The notes: generated by a model from the sequence alone, not told the origin. 61,152 nt of DNA from Flavobacterium ginsenosidimutans (GCF_003254625.1 NZ_QJRJ01000062.1:1-61152); one strand, 5' to 3'. Counted from the stretch's first letter, positions 37,352-45,936 are shown. Program-made: numbers and translations.

Positions 37352-38125
37352 ATGTCCTTATTTTCAGACAACATCAGAGCGTTAAGGGTTAAGCATAAAA
37401 TATCACAGGAGAAATTAGCTGAAAACCTTAGTATTACCAGAGGAAGATACGTGAAATACGAAGATGGAACTTCGGAAGCACCGTATGATATTCTAAAGAA
37501 GATTGCGTTATATTTTCACATGAGTATTGACTTGATATTATCTGTCGATATACGTAAAATTGATGTGCAAAATTTGATAAAACTGGAAGGCAACCGACTT
37601 ATTTTACCAATTCAAGTGGATAGTTTTGGAGAAAATTATATCGAAATTGTGTCTCAAAAAGCAAAAGCAGGTTACCTCAACGGATACGCTGATCCAGAAT
37701 ATATTGAAAGTTTACAGCAGATTACACTTCCGTTTTTAGGACCTGGAAAACATCGCGGATTTCCCGTTGAAGGCGATTCAATGCCTCCACACGAAGATGG
37801 TTCTATTATTATTGGTCGTTATGTAGAAAAACTCGGAGAGGTGATGGACGGCAAAACCTATATTCTTATTACTAAGAATGAAGGAATGGTATATAAGCGT
37901 CTCAATAAAAACAAAAAGAACGCTTTGGTTTTAGAATCTGACAACAGCTTTTATCCGAATTATGAAGTGAAAGCTTCTGATATTTTGGAGATTTGGGAAT
38001 ACGAATGTAATATTGGCCGTTCAGATAAAAAACAAGAAATGACAGAAACTGGAGCAATGAAAGATTTGCTTTTAGAATTGAAACGTGAAGTTCGAGAGAT
38101 TAAGAATAATACTTCGAATGCTTAG
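37352..38125 (+). CDS. XRE-family repressor with self-cleaving S24 domain (CI/LexA-like)
   Basis: This 257-aa regulator has an N-terminal HTH (about 6-62: IRALRVKHKISQEKLAENLSITRGRYVKYEDG), a linker and a LexA-type peptidase domain. The cleavage site is Ala106-Gly107 (KAKAGYLNG), with Ser143 in VEGDSMPPHEDG and Lys182 in MVYKRLN. The C-terminal tail is a coiled-coil-like helix (MKDLLLELKREVREIKNN). It is transcribed away from umuD, so it is the obvious candidate to repress umuDC and itself until DNA damage triggers self-cleavage. Confidence 0.9.
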   Translation: MSLFSDNIRALRVKHKISQEKLAENLSITRGRYVKYEDGTSEAPYDILKKIALYFHMSIDLILSVDIRKIDVQNLIKLEGNRLILPIQVDSFGENYIEIVSQKAKAGYLNGYADPEYIESLQQITLPFLGPGKHRGFPVEGDSMPPHEDGSIIIGRYVEKLGEVMDGKTYILITKNEGMVYKRLNKNKKNALVLESDNSFYPNYEVKASDILEIWEYECNIGRSDKKQEMTETGAMKDLLLELKREVREIKNNTSNA

Positions 38126-38154
38126 AGGTTCATTAACTATAGAAATTAAGAGTA

Positions 38155-38682
38155 ATGATATTTATTGTTTATACAGGCACAGTGAGTTTTATAACAAGAA
38201 CAGAATTAACACTTGCAGAGTGGGATAAACGATTTCACAAGTTTCTAAGAGTTATTGGTTTTATTAGTGATGAAGAATTTCTGGATGAGTTGCGATTTTC
38301 ATATCGTGTTGATGACAAAACTGTTGAAGAGATTAATGAAATAATCAGTAAAAAGAGTTTTGTCAGTATTAGAATTACAAACAAAGCTTTTGAAGGTTTT
38401 AGATATGCTGAAAATTATTTAGATTTTACAGCTATAGAAGGACAGATTTTATATTTTGAAGATTGGAATTTTATATTTCGGGTGTTTAATAAAGAATATT
38501 TTCTTTGGTGTTTTTTAGGCGGAATAGCAGATGTCCAAAGAGAAATTAAATTAAGCGAAGAACACGTCAAAAGATATAAAGAAATTGGTTTAGCACAAAT
38601 AGATTATTTGATTGATAATTTACAGAAAATGGATTCAACCGAATATGAAAAAGCAATTGTCGAAAATAGAAAATTACTTTAA
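38155..38682 (+). CDS. Unknown 175-aa protein
   Basis: This soluble alpha/beta protein is rich in charged and aromatic residues (YAENYLDFTAIEGQILYFEDWNFIFRVFNKEYF, about 81-113), with a C-terminal helical segment (LSEEHVKRYKEIGLAQIDYLIDNLQKM). I do not recognise the family. It lies 29 bp after the XRE-S24 gene and 12 bp before a GNAT gene, so all three may be one transcript. Confidence 0.6.
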   Translation: MIFIVYTGTVSFITRTELTLAEWDKRFHKFLRVIGFISDEEFLDELRFSYRVDDKTVEEINEIISKKSFVSIRITNKAFEGFRYAENYLDFTAIEGQILYFEDWNFIFRVFNKEYFLWCFLGGIADVQREIKLSEEHVKRYKEIGLAQIDYLIDNLQKMDSTEYEKAIVENRKLL

Positions 38683-38694
38683 ACCAATATTTTA

Positions 38695-39144
38695 ATGAAC
38701 ATCCAAAACGCCAAAACCGAAGATCATATCCGTTTAACGGAAATCACCAAAAAGTCAAAAGCATATTGGGGATATTCGGATGAGCAAATGGAGAAATGGA
38801 ATAATAATCTAACAATCACGAGAGATTATATCGAAGAAAATCCTGTTTTTAATTTGATTGATGAAAATCAGATTATTGGCTATTATTCTTATTTAAGATT
38901 AGAAAACAATCAGGTAAAACTAGACAACTTATTTATTTTACCTGAATATATAGGAAAAGGATTTGGTTCTTTCTTAATGAATGATTTTTTGGAAAGAATG
39001 CGAAATGAAAAATGTCAAAAAATCATTTTAGATTCAGAACCAAATGCCGAACAATTTTACCAGAAAATCGGATTTACAAAAATCGGTGAATTTGAAACTT
39101 CCATAAAAAATAGATTCATGCCAATTATGGAAATGAAGCTATAA
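38695..39144 (+). CDS. GNAT-family N-acetyltransferase
   Basis: This 149-aa acetyl-CoA-dependent transferase has the acetyl-CoA loop in LPEYIGKGFGSFLMNDFLERM (R/QxxGxG/A type motif A). Downstream, IILDSEPNAEQFYQKIGFTKIGE is motif B. The acceptor substrate is unknown. It is probably co-transcribed with the preceding unknown gene (12-bp gap). Confidence 0.85.
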   Translation: MNIQNAKTEDHIRLTEITKKSKAYWGYSDEQMEKWNNNLTITRDYIEENPVFNLIDENQIIGYYSYLRLENNQVKLDNLFILPEYIGKGFGSFLMNDFLERMRNEKCQKIILDSEPNAEQFYQKIGFTKIGEFETSIKNRFMPIMEMKL

Positions 39145-39153
39145 TTCGGGAGT

Positions 39154-39675
39154 TTATTTTAAATCAATTTTCAATTGCATTTCATTTTTCATATGCAATA
39201 ATGCTTCAGCATTTCCCATGGCATCATCAACGGGATTATGCGTATGTTCCGTTTTTCGAAGATGTTTCCATTGAGCAAAAGTATCATTTACTAAACCACA
39301 GTATAAATCGCCTATTCTTCTTGATGAATATCCAAAAGGATTTCTATTTAAAAAATGATGAAAATACCAGCAGATAAACATCCAGTCAAAACCATTATTA
39401 TCACTAATAAATATTGGTCTTCCTTTTGAATTTTCTTTTATCCATTCTTCAAAATTTAGCATCACCGTTTTAGGATCATCAAACTCTAAAGTTGTTTCTC
39501 TGTCGAAACCTGAAATTGCTAAAGCTTGCGGATCAAACTTATCGGAAATAGGTTTCAGTTTGCCATAAAATGTTTTATCTAATTTGTCATTTACAATGAC
39601 GGCACCAAAAGATATCATAGAATAATCTCCCGGAATTGGCCCATCTGATTCGATATCTACAACTATATAACTCAT
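39154..39675 (-). CDS. DEDDh 3'-5' exonuclease (RNase T/DnaQ-like)
   Basis: This 173-aa nuclease fold has acidic motif I YIVVDIESDGPIPGDYSMISFGAV, motif II FISDNNGFDWMFI and motif III HTHNPVDDAMGNAEAL (His and Asp). The compact length, without other domains, resembles stand-alone oligoribonuclease/RNase T-like exonucleases. DNA versus RNA substrate cannot be settled from sequence. It is monocistronic. Confidence 0.85.
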   Translation of the reverse strand: MSYIVVDIESDGPIPGDYSMISFGAVIVNDKLDKTFYGKLKPISDKFDPQALAISGFDRETTLEFDDPKTVMLNFEEWIKENSKGRPIFISDNNGFDWMFICWYFHHFLNRNPFGYSSRRIGDLYCGLVNDTFAQWKHLRKTEHTHNPVDDAMGNAEALLHMKNEMQLKIDLK

Positions 39676-39752
39676 TTAATTTTTGATTTGTTTTTCTAAC
39701 AAACTTAAAATATTAAATAAAGAATAATAGCATTTTATAACAAATTAATAAA

Positions 39753-40514
39753 TTAAAAAACCTTAGCAAATCCTAAACCGTATTGTTGCCCGTTATAAAA
39801 AGGCATTATCATAGAAGTAGATTTATTTTCTGCTGATGATTTGAACAATTTTTTAGTGATATACGGATTAATCCAATAAGCAATTTTCGTACTCAAAATC
39901 CCGATTCCAGCTCCGGCAGCAACGTCTGTCAGCCAATGACGGTTATTGTAAATTCTGAAAAGGCCAGTTCCTGTTGCAACGGCGTAACCTGCAATTCCGT
40001 ACCAAATCGATTTGTCTTTGTATTCTTGATATAAAAATTCGGCACCCATAAACGCAGTTGCAGTATGTCCAGAAGGGAAGGAATTATTCGAACTTCCGTC
40101 TGGTCTTTCTACATTTGAAACCGATTTTAAAGTCAAAACCGTTGTCGCCATAATAGCGTAGGAAGTCACCAAGATGACAGAACGATCACGCATATTGTTT
40201 TTTCCTTTTACACCAAAGGCATTCAAAGCGTAAACAGATGCTGCAGGTGCGTATTGAGAGAAGTCATCAATTGTGATTTTCTCGTCAATATCTTCCGTAA
40301 CTTCTTCTTTGATTTGCGAGTTAAAACTCAGAAGCTGATGACTTTCCAAACCAATTACACCATAACCAATCAAAATTGATGGAGCAATTAATTGTTTGTA
40401 ATTGAATTTCAAATTATTTGACGTGCTGTCAATTTTTGCAATGGAATCATTTTGCTGTGCATTCGCAGAAAATAATCCGAACAAAAATAGGAAGAAAATC
40501 GTTTTGTAGAACAT
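39753..40514 (-). CDS. PAP2-superfamily phosphatase
   Basis: This 253-aa exported phosphatase has a signal peptide (IFFLFLFGLFSANAQ). The acid-phosphatase motifs are in order: KSVSNVERPDG (C1), SFPSGHTATAF (C2, catalytic His) and RIYNNRHWLTDVAAG (C3, nucleophile His). Typical substrates are lipid phosphates such as undecaprenyl or phosphatidylglycerol phosphate. The absence of several long membrane helices points to a periplasmic or outer-membrane-associated enzyme. Confidence 0.9.
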   Translation of the reverse strand: MFYKTIFFLFLFGLFSANAQQNDSIAKIDSTSNNLKFNYKQLIAPSILIGYGVIGLESHQLLSFNSQIKEEVTEDIDEKITIDDFSQYAPAASVYALNAFGVKGKNNMRDRSVILVTSYAIMATTVLTLKSVSNVERPDGSSNNSFPSGHTATAFMGAEFLYQEYKDKSIWYGIAGYAVATGTGLFRIYNNRHWLTDVAAGAGIGILSTKIAYWINPYITKKLFKSSAENKSTSMIMPFYNGQQYGLGFAKVF

Positions 40515-40707
40515 CTTTCGGGCTGTTATATTTTACAAAATTAACGAATGTTTGAACCTAGTATTTTGTGCTTAATCGAACCTTAAGTGAATATTAATTA
40601 ATACCAAAATTCAATTATAAAGATATTATATTTTTTTAAAATTTATAAGAATTGTTTTATTTTTTTAACAGTCAGAATATTTTTTTTGAATTTGGATTGA
40701 TAAATTT

Positions 40708-42423
40708 TTAGACTTTCAACGTAAACCAAAACGTACTTCCCAATCCTAAATTACTCTCAACCCCAACACTTCCGTTTTGGGCTTCAATAAATTCTTTGCT
40801 GATCGCCAAGCCTAATCCAGTTCCTGATTTCTGACTTCCTGGAATCTGAAAATATTTATCGAAAACTTTGTCTTTGTATCTTGGCTCAATTCCTTTTCCA
40901 GTATCAATAACCTGAAAAACCATATGATTATTTTCTTCTTTTAATTTAATAAGAATCGTGCTTTTTTCAGACGAATATCTGATAGCATTTGACAAATAAT
41001 TAATCAAAACCCAGCCTGTTTTTTCAGCATCTGCTTTTACGTTTTTGAGGTTTTCATTGGCATCAATAACTAACTGAATCTGTTTTTGATCGGCTTGAAC
41101 TTTTACAGCTTCTACGGCATATTTCACAATTTCATGTGGATTGCTTTTTCCAATATTCAGCTGAATATTTCCTGTTTCCAATTGTGATAAATTCAATAAT
41201 TCTCCCGTAATTTTCAACAAACGCTGACTATCATCTTTTATACTTTCAACTAATTGTTTCTGATCGTCGTTCATATCGCCTGTTTTAGCATTTTCAAGCA
41301 ATTGGAGACTCAATTTTATAGAAGCAATTGGTGTTTTTAATTCGTGCGAAACGGTGGCAATGAAATTCGTTTTTGCAAAATCCAATTCTTTAAAAAGCGT
41401 AATATTTCGAAGAATAATTACATCGCCAATATTGATCTCTTTTTCTTCGCCTGTTGGCGTTATCGTGATATTGTGAATTTCTTTTTCGAAATAACTTTCT
41501 TTTCCGTGAGCAAAAATTTTGAGTGGCTGTTTTTTCGGAGTCTCACTTTCTTTCAGAATTAAAGAACGAATTAAATCATTAGAAACCGCTAATTCAGAAG
41601 CAGGTTTTCCAATAATATCTTCCGATTTTAGACCAATAATTTTCAGCGCTTCATCATTCACAAACAAAACAATTCCTTCGTTATCCAAACCAATAATTGG
41701 ATCGTTCATATTATTGATAAGAGTTTCTAGTCGTTTTTTCTCAAAAAGAAGTTTATAAACATTGCTATCATGATATTCTTCCAGCTTTTGTGCCATTGTA
41801 TTAAACGATTTGGCTAAATCTCCAAATTCGCTGTGACTTGTAAAATGAACACGTTCTGAATAATTTTTATTCGCAATTTCCTTAATACTCTGCGTTAATT
41901 CTCTAATAGGATTCGCAATATTATTGGGCAGATTAACCAATAAATTAAAAGCAATCAAAAAGCATAAAGTCCCCACAATGGCAATAGATAAATTTGCCGT
42001 TTCAGCCGATTGTTTGGCGATGTCGCTTTTCTGTTTTATGGCGTCAAGATTTAATTTCATGATAGCAAAAATATCTTGACGAATTTGCACTTTTACACTT
42101 TCATCAGCGGTATTTTTAGCTAAAAGAATAAAGCTTGCTTTCAGTTGTTCGGTTGCTTGTTTTTCGCCTGGTTCTGTAATATTTCGGGTTTGCTTTTCAA
42201 GATTTTCTTCAAAATTCTGAATCGTTTTTTTCGAATCTGATTTCATTCCGTCTAAAGCAAAAATCATATTTCGCGAATATTCCAGCGTATTGTAATTAGA
42301 TTTCAGAATATTCTCGGTGTCCTGCTTAATCAAAAAAACAGAATAAGCACTCACTAACGAGAGAATGATGATCATTAGAAATAACAATCCAACACCCAGA
42401 TTCAATTTGGTTTTAATTCTCAT
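40708..42423 (-). CDS. Sensor histidine kinase of the kdp locus (HAMP-PAS-HisKA)
   Basis: This 571-aa kinase has transmembrane helices at about 8-30 and 146-166 bracketing a periplasmic helical domain. HAMP (about 167-220), a PAS domain (LETLINNMNDPIIGLDNEGIVLFVNDEALKIIG) and HisKA with His360 in TVSHELKTP follow. The ATPase has NYLSNAIRYS and DTGKGIEPRYKDKVF. It follows a KdpD protein that has no kinase domain, so it probably supplies the kinase half of a split KdpD. The preferred partner is the sigma54 regulator upstream of the operon, by context. Confidence 0.85.
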   Translation of the reverse strand: MRIKTKLNLGVGLLFLMIIILSLVSAYSVFLIKQDTENILKSNYNTLEYSRNMIFALDGMKSDSKKTIQNFEENLEKQTRNITEPGEKQATEQLKASFILLAKNTADESVKVQIRQDIFAIMKLNLDAIKQKSDIAKQSAETANLSIAIVGTLCFLIAFNLLVNLPNNIANPIRELTQSIKEIANKNYSERVHFTSHSEFGDLAKSFNTMAQKLEEYHDSNVYKLLFEKKRLETLINNMNDPIIGLDNEGIVLFVNDEALKIIGLKSEDIIGKPASELAVSNDLIRSLILKESETPKKQPLKIFAHGKESYFEKEIHNITITPTGEEKEINIGDVIILRNITLFKELDFAKTNFIATVSHELKTPIASIKLSLQLLENAKTGDMNDDQKQLVESIKDDSQRLLKITGELLNLSQLETGNIQLNIGKSNPHEIVKYAVEAVKVQADQKQIQLVIDANENLKNVKADAEKTGWVLINYLSNAIRYSSEKSTILIKLKEENNHMVFQVIDTGKGIEPRYKDKVFDKYFQIPGSQKSGTGLGLAISKEFIEAQNGSVGVESNLGLGSTFWFTLKV

Positions 42424-42426
42424 AAA

Positions 42427-42537
42427 GTCATTGCGAGGAACGAAGCAATCTCATCCTCTAAATTAATTATTTTTGTGTGAAATGTTATTTGTAAAATGTG
42501 AAATGAAAAATAACATCTTACATCTCACATAAAACAT
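42427..42537. repeat. Dispersed repeats between the kdpD-like and kinase genes (families H and I)
   Basis: GTCATTGCGAGGAACGAAGC begins a half-palindrome at 42427-42452. Next comes a repeat starting AAATGTTATTTGTAAAATGT (about 42480) whose other arm, with ACATCTTACATCTCACAT, ends at about 42537 next to the stop of the KdpD-like gene. The family I word reappears inside kdpB at 46862-46895 and in altered form near 48005 and 49930. Confidence 0.7.
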
Positions 42538-42538
42538 T

Positions 42539-43663
42539 TTACGATAATATCACAAGATCAACATTTGACAAAGACAGTTTGTTTAGCAAACGCCTAAAAA
42601 TTGTTGTAGACAAAATTACTTTAAATAAATTCAAATGTGGTTTCCCGATGCACACAGTTGTAATTTGTTTTTCTTCTACGGTTGTCAAAATTGCATTGGC
42701 GATATTTGAATTCTCGAGTTTAATTACTTCCGCACCTAATTGCACTGCGAGTTTAAAGTTATTAATTAAATGCCTTTGTTTGTCGAGTGCAATCCTATTA
42801 CTGCTTTCCTGCGGAGTTTCTACATACAAAACATACCACGATCCGTTGTAATAGCTGGCTAATCTTGCTGCTTTTCTAATTATAATTTTGGCAGTTTTTT
42901 CATTACTGCTAATACATGCTAGCAATTTTTCATGTCGTAAAGCATGAAGATTCGGAACTTCATTTTCAACTTTTCGAACTACCTGACTTGCCACTTCTTT
43001 CAAAGCCAATTCGCGAAGTTGTAGAATCTGTTCTGATTTAAAAAAATTGGTTAAAGCAGTCGGAATTTTATCTGCAGTATAAATTTTTCCTTCTTTCAAG
43101 CGGGCAATCAAATCTTCTGATGTCAAATCAATATTTACAACCTCATCAGCCAGACGCAAAACATTGTCAGGAATTCGTTCCTGAACATCAATATTCGTAA
43201 TTCGTTTTACATCTTCATTTAAACTCTCAATATGCTGAATATTAACCGCCGAAATGACATTAATTCCAGCTTCCAAAATTTCTAAAACATCCTGCCAGCG
43301 TTTTTCATTTTTGCTTCCTTCAACGTTCGTGTGTGCCAATTCATCAACAATAACAACTTCTGGACGAAGATTGATTATCGCCTGAACATTCAATTCTTCG
43401 AGTTCTTTTCCTTTATAGAAAATAGTCCGTCTCGGAATTATAGGCAAGCCTGCTAATAATTCATGTGTTTCCTTTCGCATGTGCGTTTCGATGTAGCCAA
43501 TTTTTACATCGATTCCGTTTTTCAATAACGAATGCGCTTCCTGAAGCATACGAAAAGTTTTGCCCACACCGGCGCTCATTCCAATGTAGATTTTAAACTT
43601 TCCCTTTCGTGATTTCTGAATTAAATCGAGAAAGTGCTGTGCGTTATTATTTTTCTGTTCCAT
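42539..43663 (-). CDS. KdpD N-terminal sensor domain protein (kinase domain missing)
   Basis: This 374-aa protein corresponds only to the cytoplasmic N-terminus of KdpD: Walker A in IGMSAGVGKTFRML, Walker B in EVVIVDELAHTN and the KdpD signature ERIPDNVLRLADEVVNIDLTSEDL. It ends in a universal-stress-protein-like domain (about 245-374). The four-helix membrane part and the kinase are absent. A separate kinase gene follows 115 bp downstream, across dispersed repeats. In KdpD this region senses K+ and regulates kinase/phosphatase balance. Confidence 0.92.
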   Translation of the reverse strand: MEQKNNNAQHFLDLIQKSRKGKFKIYIGMSAGVGKTFRMLQEAHSLLKNGIDVKIGYIETHMRKETHELLAGLPIIPRRTIFYKGKELEELNVQAIINLRPEVVIVDELAHTNVEGSKNEKRWQDVLEILEAGINVISAVNIQHIESLNEDVKRITNIDVQERIPDNVLRLADEVVNIDLTSEDLIARLKEGKIYTADKIPTALTNFFKSEQILQLRELALKEVASQVVRKVENEVPNLHALRHEKLLACISSNEKTAKIIIRKAARLASYYNGSWYVLYVETPQESSNRIALDKQRHLINNFKLAVQLGAEVIKLENSNIANAILTTVEEKQITTVCIGKPHLNLFKVILSTTIFRRLLNKLSLSNVDLVILS

Positions 43664-43671
43664 AAAAATAT

Positions 43672-43749
43672 GCTTTAAGCAATAAGCTTTAGGCTTTAGG
43701 CAGTATAACTTTTAAAAGCTTACTGCTTAAAGCCTATAGCCTAAAGCTA
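43672..43749. repeat. Inverted repeat at the porin stop codon (family G)
   Basis: The words AGCTTTAGGCTTTAGGCAGT (43685 on) and ACTGCTTAAAGCCTATAGCC (43722 on) form a long imperfect palindrome. Its right end, CTAAAGCTA, contains the TAG stop codon of the porin gene (minus strand, 43747-43749). A weaker copy lies at about 45854-45880. Confidence 0.7.
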
Positions 43750-44826
43750 AAATGAAATCGCCAGCGAAGTCGTTACAAACGTATTCGTGTCCGTTGGAAG
43801 ATTGTCTTTATTTGTGAAGATTTCATCTTTACTTGAAAGATTTCTGGCTTCAATTCTAAACATAACATTATCAGTAACTAAGTAATCAAAGTTAGCCGAA
43901 AATCCGTAAGTTTTAAAACCGTTTGGCGTTTCCGTTGCGATAATTACACCTTTTTCATCACTATAATATTCACCTTTCACTGCAAGCTGAATTTTGTCAA
44001 CTGGTTTGTATTGCAGAATCAAAACTGGCGAAAACCAAGTATCATATTTGTTACTATTTTTAGCCGATTGCTGAGATCCAATATCAAAACCAGCAGTAAT
44101 ATTTGTCTTTTCCGTTACCTTAAACTGTCCGTAAAAGTTGTTGAAATAACGCCATTTTTTATCAATATCCGGCTGTTCATTTCCAACATACGTACTCCAG
44201 TTTAAAACAACTCGATCAGACGGTTTGTAAGTAAGCTGTGTTCCAAAAGCAGGAGTTTGATTTCCTTCAACTTTCTCAATTCTTTGCCAGCCATTCAAGT
44301 ACATTCCTGCCAAATACCATTCTCCAGATTCAGACGTATAACCAATTTTAACTCCCGTTTCATAATAAGGAGAATTCTCAGCCATAATACTTCGAGTTAA
44401 AGTCTGGCAATCTTTTCCAATCGCACTCTCAAAACCAATATGCGAAGGCATGATTCCCGCATCAATCCATAAATTATGACTTTTTGAAATCTTCACACCA
44501 ACATTCGCTTCGTAAACATTTTTTAATAAACCTTGCTCGGCAGCCATATTATATTCGGCATAAGTTCCAGCCATCAAAGCAAAATTTCCTCGGACATTAT
44601 CTTTTGAATAATTCACTTTTGCCATACCTAAATTCAGGCTTACCTCGTTGCTTTTATTATAACTGTAAAAAAATCCCGGGCGCGTATGATCTTCCGGTTT
44701 TGCAAAATCATAACTATAATAAGCGTCTACATATCCTGAAAACGTAAACGGACTTTTTGATTCTTCTTGTGCATGTAAATTGCAGTAACCAAAAGCGATT
44801 AAAGCAGTAAGTATTATTTTTTTCAT
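43747..44826 (-). CDS. Outer-membrane beta-barrel porin of the kdp operon
   Basis: This 359-aa protein has a signal peptide (ILTALIAFGYCNLHAQ) and alternating-residue beta strands throughout (FTFSGYVDAYYSYDF, YGFSANFDYLVTDNVMFRIEARNLSS), ending in a terminal aromatic strand TTSLAISF. It resembles the BBP2/OmpL-like porin family. Its position between kdpC and the KdpD-like gene suggests a K+ entry pore across the outer membrane, induced together with the pump. The substrate is inferred. Confidence 0.82.
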   Translation of the reverse strand: MKKIILTALIAFGYCNLHAQEESKSPFTFSGYVDAYYSYDFAKPEDHTRPGFFYSYNKSNEVSLNLGMAKVNYSKDNVRGNFALMAGTYAEYNMAAEQGLLKNVYEANVGVKISKSHNLWIDAGIMPSHIGFESAIGKDCQTLTRSIMAENSPYYETGVKIGYTSESGEWYLAGMYLNGWQRIEKVEGNQTPAFGTQLTYKPSDRVVLNWSTYVGNEQPDIDKKWRYFNNFYGQFKVTEKTNITAGFDIGSQQSAKNSNKYDTWFSPVLILQYKPVDKIQLAVKGEYYSDEKGVIIATETPNGFKTYGFSANFDYLVTDNVMFRIEARNLSSKDEIFTNKDNLPTDTNTFVTTSLAISF

Positions 44827-44862
44827 TTTTGTGGTATTCTATTATTTATTAGTAGATTTTTT

Positions 44863-44946
44863 AGGAGCTAATCCCGCTATCCGTTTCAATCTTTTGTGCC
44901 GAACCCCGGCACAAAAGGATTTCTACTACTATCGGGGCTAGGGCAT
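44863..44946. repeat. Hairpin repeat family A, copy 2
   Basis: Core stem CTTTTGTGCCG (44891-44901), loop AACCC, CGGCACAAAAG (44907-44917), perfect over 11 bp. Flanks CCCGCTATCCG (left) and CTATCGGGGCTAGGGCAT (right) are nearly identical in copy 3. The loop is identical to that of copy 1 read in the same orientation. Confidence 0.85.
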
Positions 44947-44980
44947 TTGGGTAAAAAAGGCGTTTTTGTTTCCTGCAATC

Positions 44981-45212
44981 CCGAAGCTTCGGGACAAAAC
45001 CTTGTAGGTATTAATTATAAGTTTCAGTTTAAGTTCTGTTTGTTATCCTGAGGAACGAAGGATCACACTAATAGCTCGACAAAGATTGGCGATCATGCAG
45101 ACGGAGTTTCTCGTGTGATCCTTCGTTCCTCAGGATGACAAGCTTTTCGGTTACCGTATGATTATAGTTGATGTCGATTTTCATACCTACAAGGTTTTGA
45201 AAACCTTGCAGG
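44981..45212. repeat. Nested palindromes between porin and kdpC (families E and C)
   Basis: CCCGAAGCTTCGGG lies near 44981-44994. AAAACCTTGTAGGTA (44996-45010) is repeated exactly inverted at 45184-45198. Between them is a longer inverted repeat with arms 45040-45068 (including CCTGAGGAACGAAGGATCAC) and 45113-45141. The right-hand E copy has its own dyad to 45212. Together with family A copy 2 these fill most of the 426-bp gap. Confidence 0.8.
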
Positions 45213-45224
45213 AGAAAAACTTAG

Positions 45225-45256
45225 TAGCTCAGTATCTTAGAACCTTAGCATCTTAG
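45225..45256. repeat. CTAAGATG-type repeat overlapping the kdpC stop (family F, copy 1)
   Basis: Read on the minus strand it contains CTAAGATGCTAAGGTTCTAA, made of near-octamer units. It includes the TAA stop of kdpC (45253-45255). A second, inverted copy lies just upstream of the kdpC start at about 45815-45847. Confidence 0.7.
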
Positions 45257-45804
45257 CGAAGCTGATCCAAAGCCGCATTCAATTCCAAAACATTCACTGT
45301 TTCAGGACCAACAACGGCTGTATTAATTTTAGATTCAACCAAAGCTTTTACTTTAGTTTCGTCCAGTTTTCTTTCTTTAGCAATTCGTTTTACCTGAATC
45401 AAAGCGCCTTGTGGAGAAATATTCGGATCTAAACCACTTCCTGAAGCCGTAACCATATCTGATGGAATATCAGATTTTTTCAAGTACGGATGAACCAATA
45501 AAAGTGTATCAATTCTTTTTTGAACCAAAGCCAAATAGTCAGCGTTGCTTGGACCTTTGTTACTTCCTGCACTTCCTGCAGCATTATAATCAACAGCCGA
45601 AGGTCTTCCCCAGAAATAATTCGATTTATCGAATTTCTGACCAATTTTTTGATAGCCAACCACTTTTCCGTTAACCGAAATCGTTTCTCCTTTTCCTTGA
45701 TTTGGAGCCAATTGTGCGATTCCATAAATCGCTAAAGGATAAATAACCGCAAACAAAATCAAAGTAAATACGGTAAGTTTTAATAGTGAAAATAGATTTT
45801 TCAT
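45253..45804 (-). CDS. kdpC: Potassium-transporting ATPase subunit KdpC
   Basis: This 183-aa subunit has one N-terminal membrane helix (LLKLTVFTLILFAVIYPLAIYGIA) and a periplasmic domain that stabilises the KdpA-KdpB complex. Motifs FDKSNYFWGRPSAVDYN and ASGSGLDPNISPQGALIQVKRIA are characteristic. The gene is bracketed by inverted copies of a short repeat, one of which supplies its stop codon region. Confidence 0.97.
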   Translation of the reverse strand: MKNLFSLLKLTVFTLILFAVIYPLAIYGIAQLAPNQGKGETISVNGKVVGYQKIGQKFDKSNYFWGRPSAVDYNAAGSAGSNKGPSNADYLALVQKRIDTLLLVHPYLKKSDIPSDMVTASGSGLDPNISPQGALIQVKRIAKERKLDETKVKALVESKINTAVVGPETVNVLELNAALDQLR

Positions 45805-45814
45805 TTCTTTTGAG

Positions 45815-45880
45815 ATTCTAAGACTCTAAGATGCTAAGATTCTAAGTTTTTTCTTAAAAGCTTATAGTTTAAAGTCTATG
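45815..45880. repeat. CTAAGATG-type repeat (family F, copy 2) and degenerate family G copy
   Basis: ACTCTAAGATGCTAAGATTC and the CTAAG that follows mirror the copy at 45225-45256. AAAAGCTTATAGTTTAAAGT (about 45856 on) resembles part of the palindrome near 43700. Both lie in the 132-bp kdpB-kdpC gap. Confidence 0.6.
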
Positions 45881-45899
45881 TTTTTAATTGAGTTTTGTG

Positions 45900-45930
45900 A
45901 ACCTGACAGGTTTTTAAAACCTGTCAGGTT
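45900..45930. repeat. AACCTGACAGG palindrome (family D, copy 1)
   Basis: AACCTGACAGGTTTT and its exact complement to 45930 form a near-perfect hairpin seven bases downstream of the kdpB stop. A second version, AACCCGACAGG..., lies at 60324-60354. With no long T run after it on the minus strand it need not terminate. Confidence 0.8.
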
Positions 45931-45936
45931 TGATTT

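Noticed and set aside
33360..38125. Prophage or integrative element
   Set aside because: The CI-like repressor could suggest a prophage, but no integrase, structural genes, tRNA attachment site or change in base composition accompany it.
45225..45847. CRISPR array
   Set aside because: The repeat copies are few, inverted and flank a gene; there are no regular spacers and no cas genes in the window.
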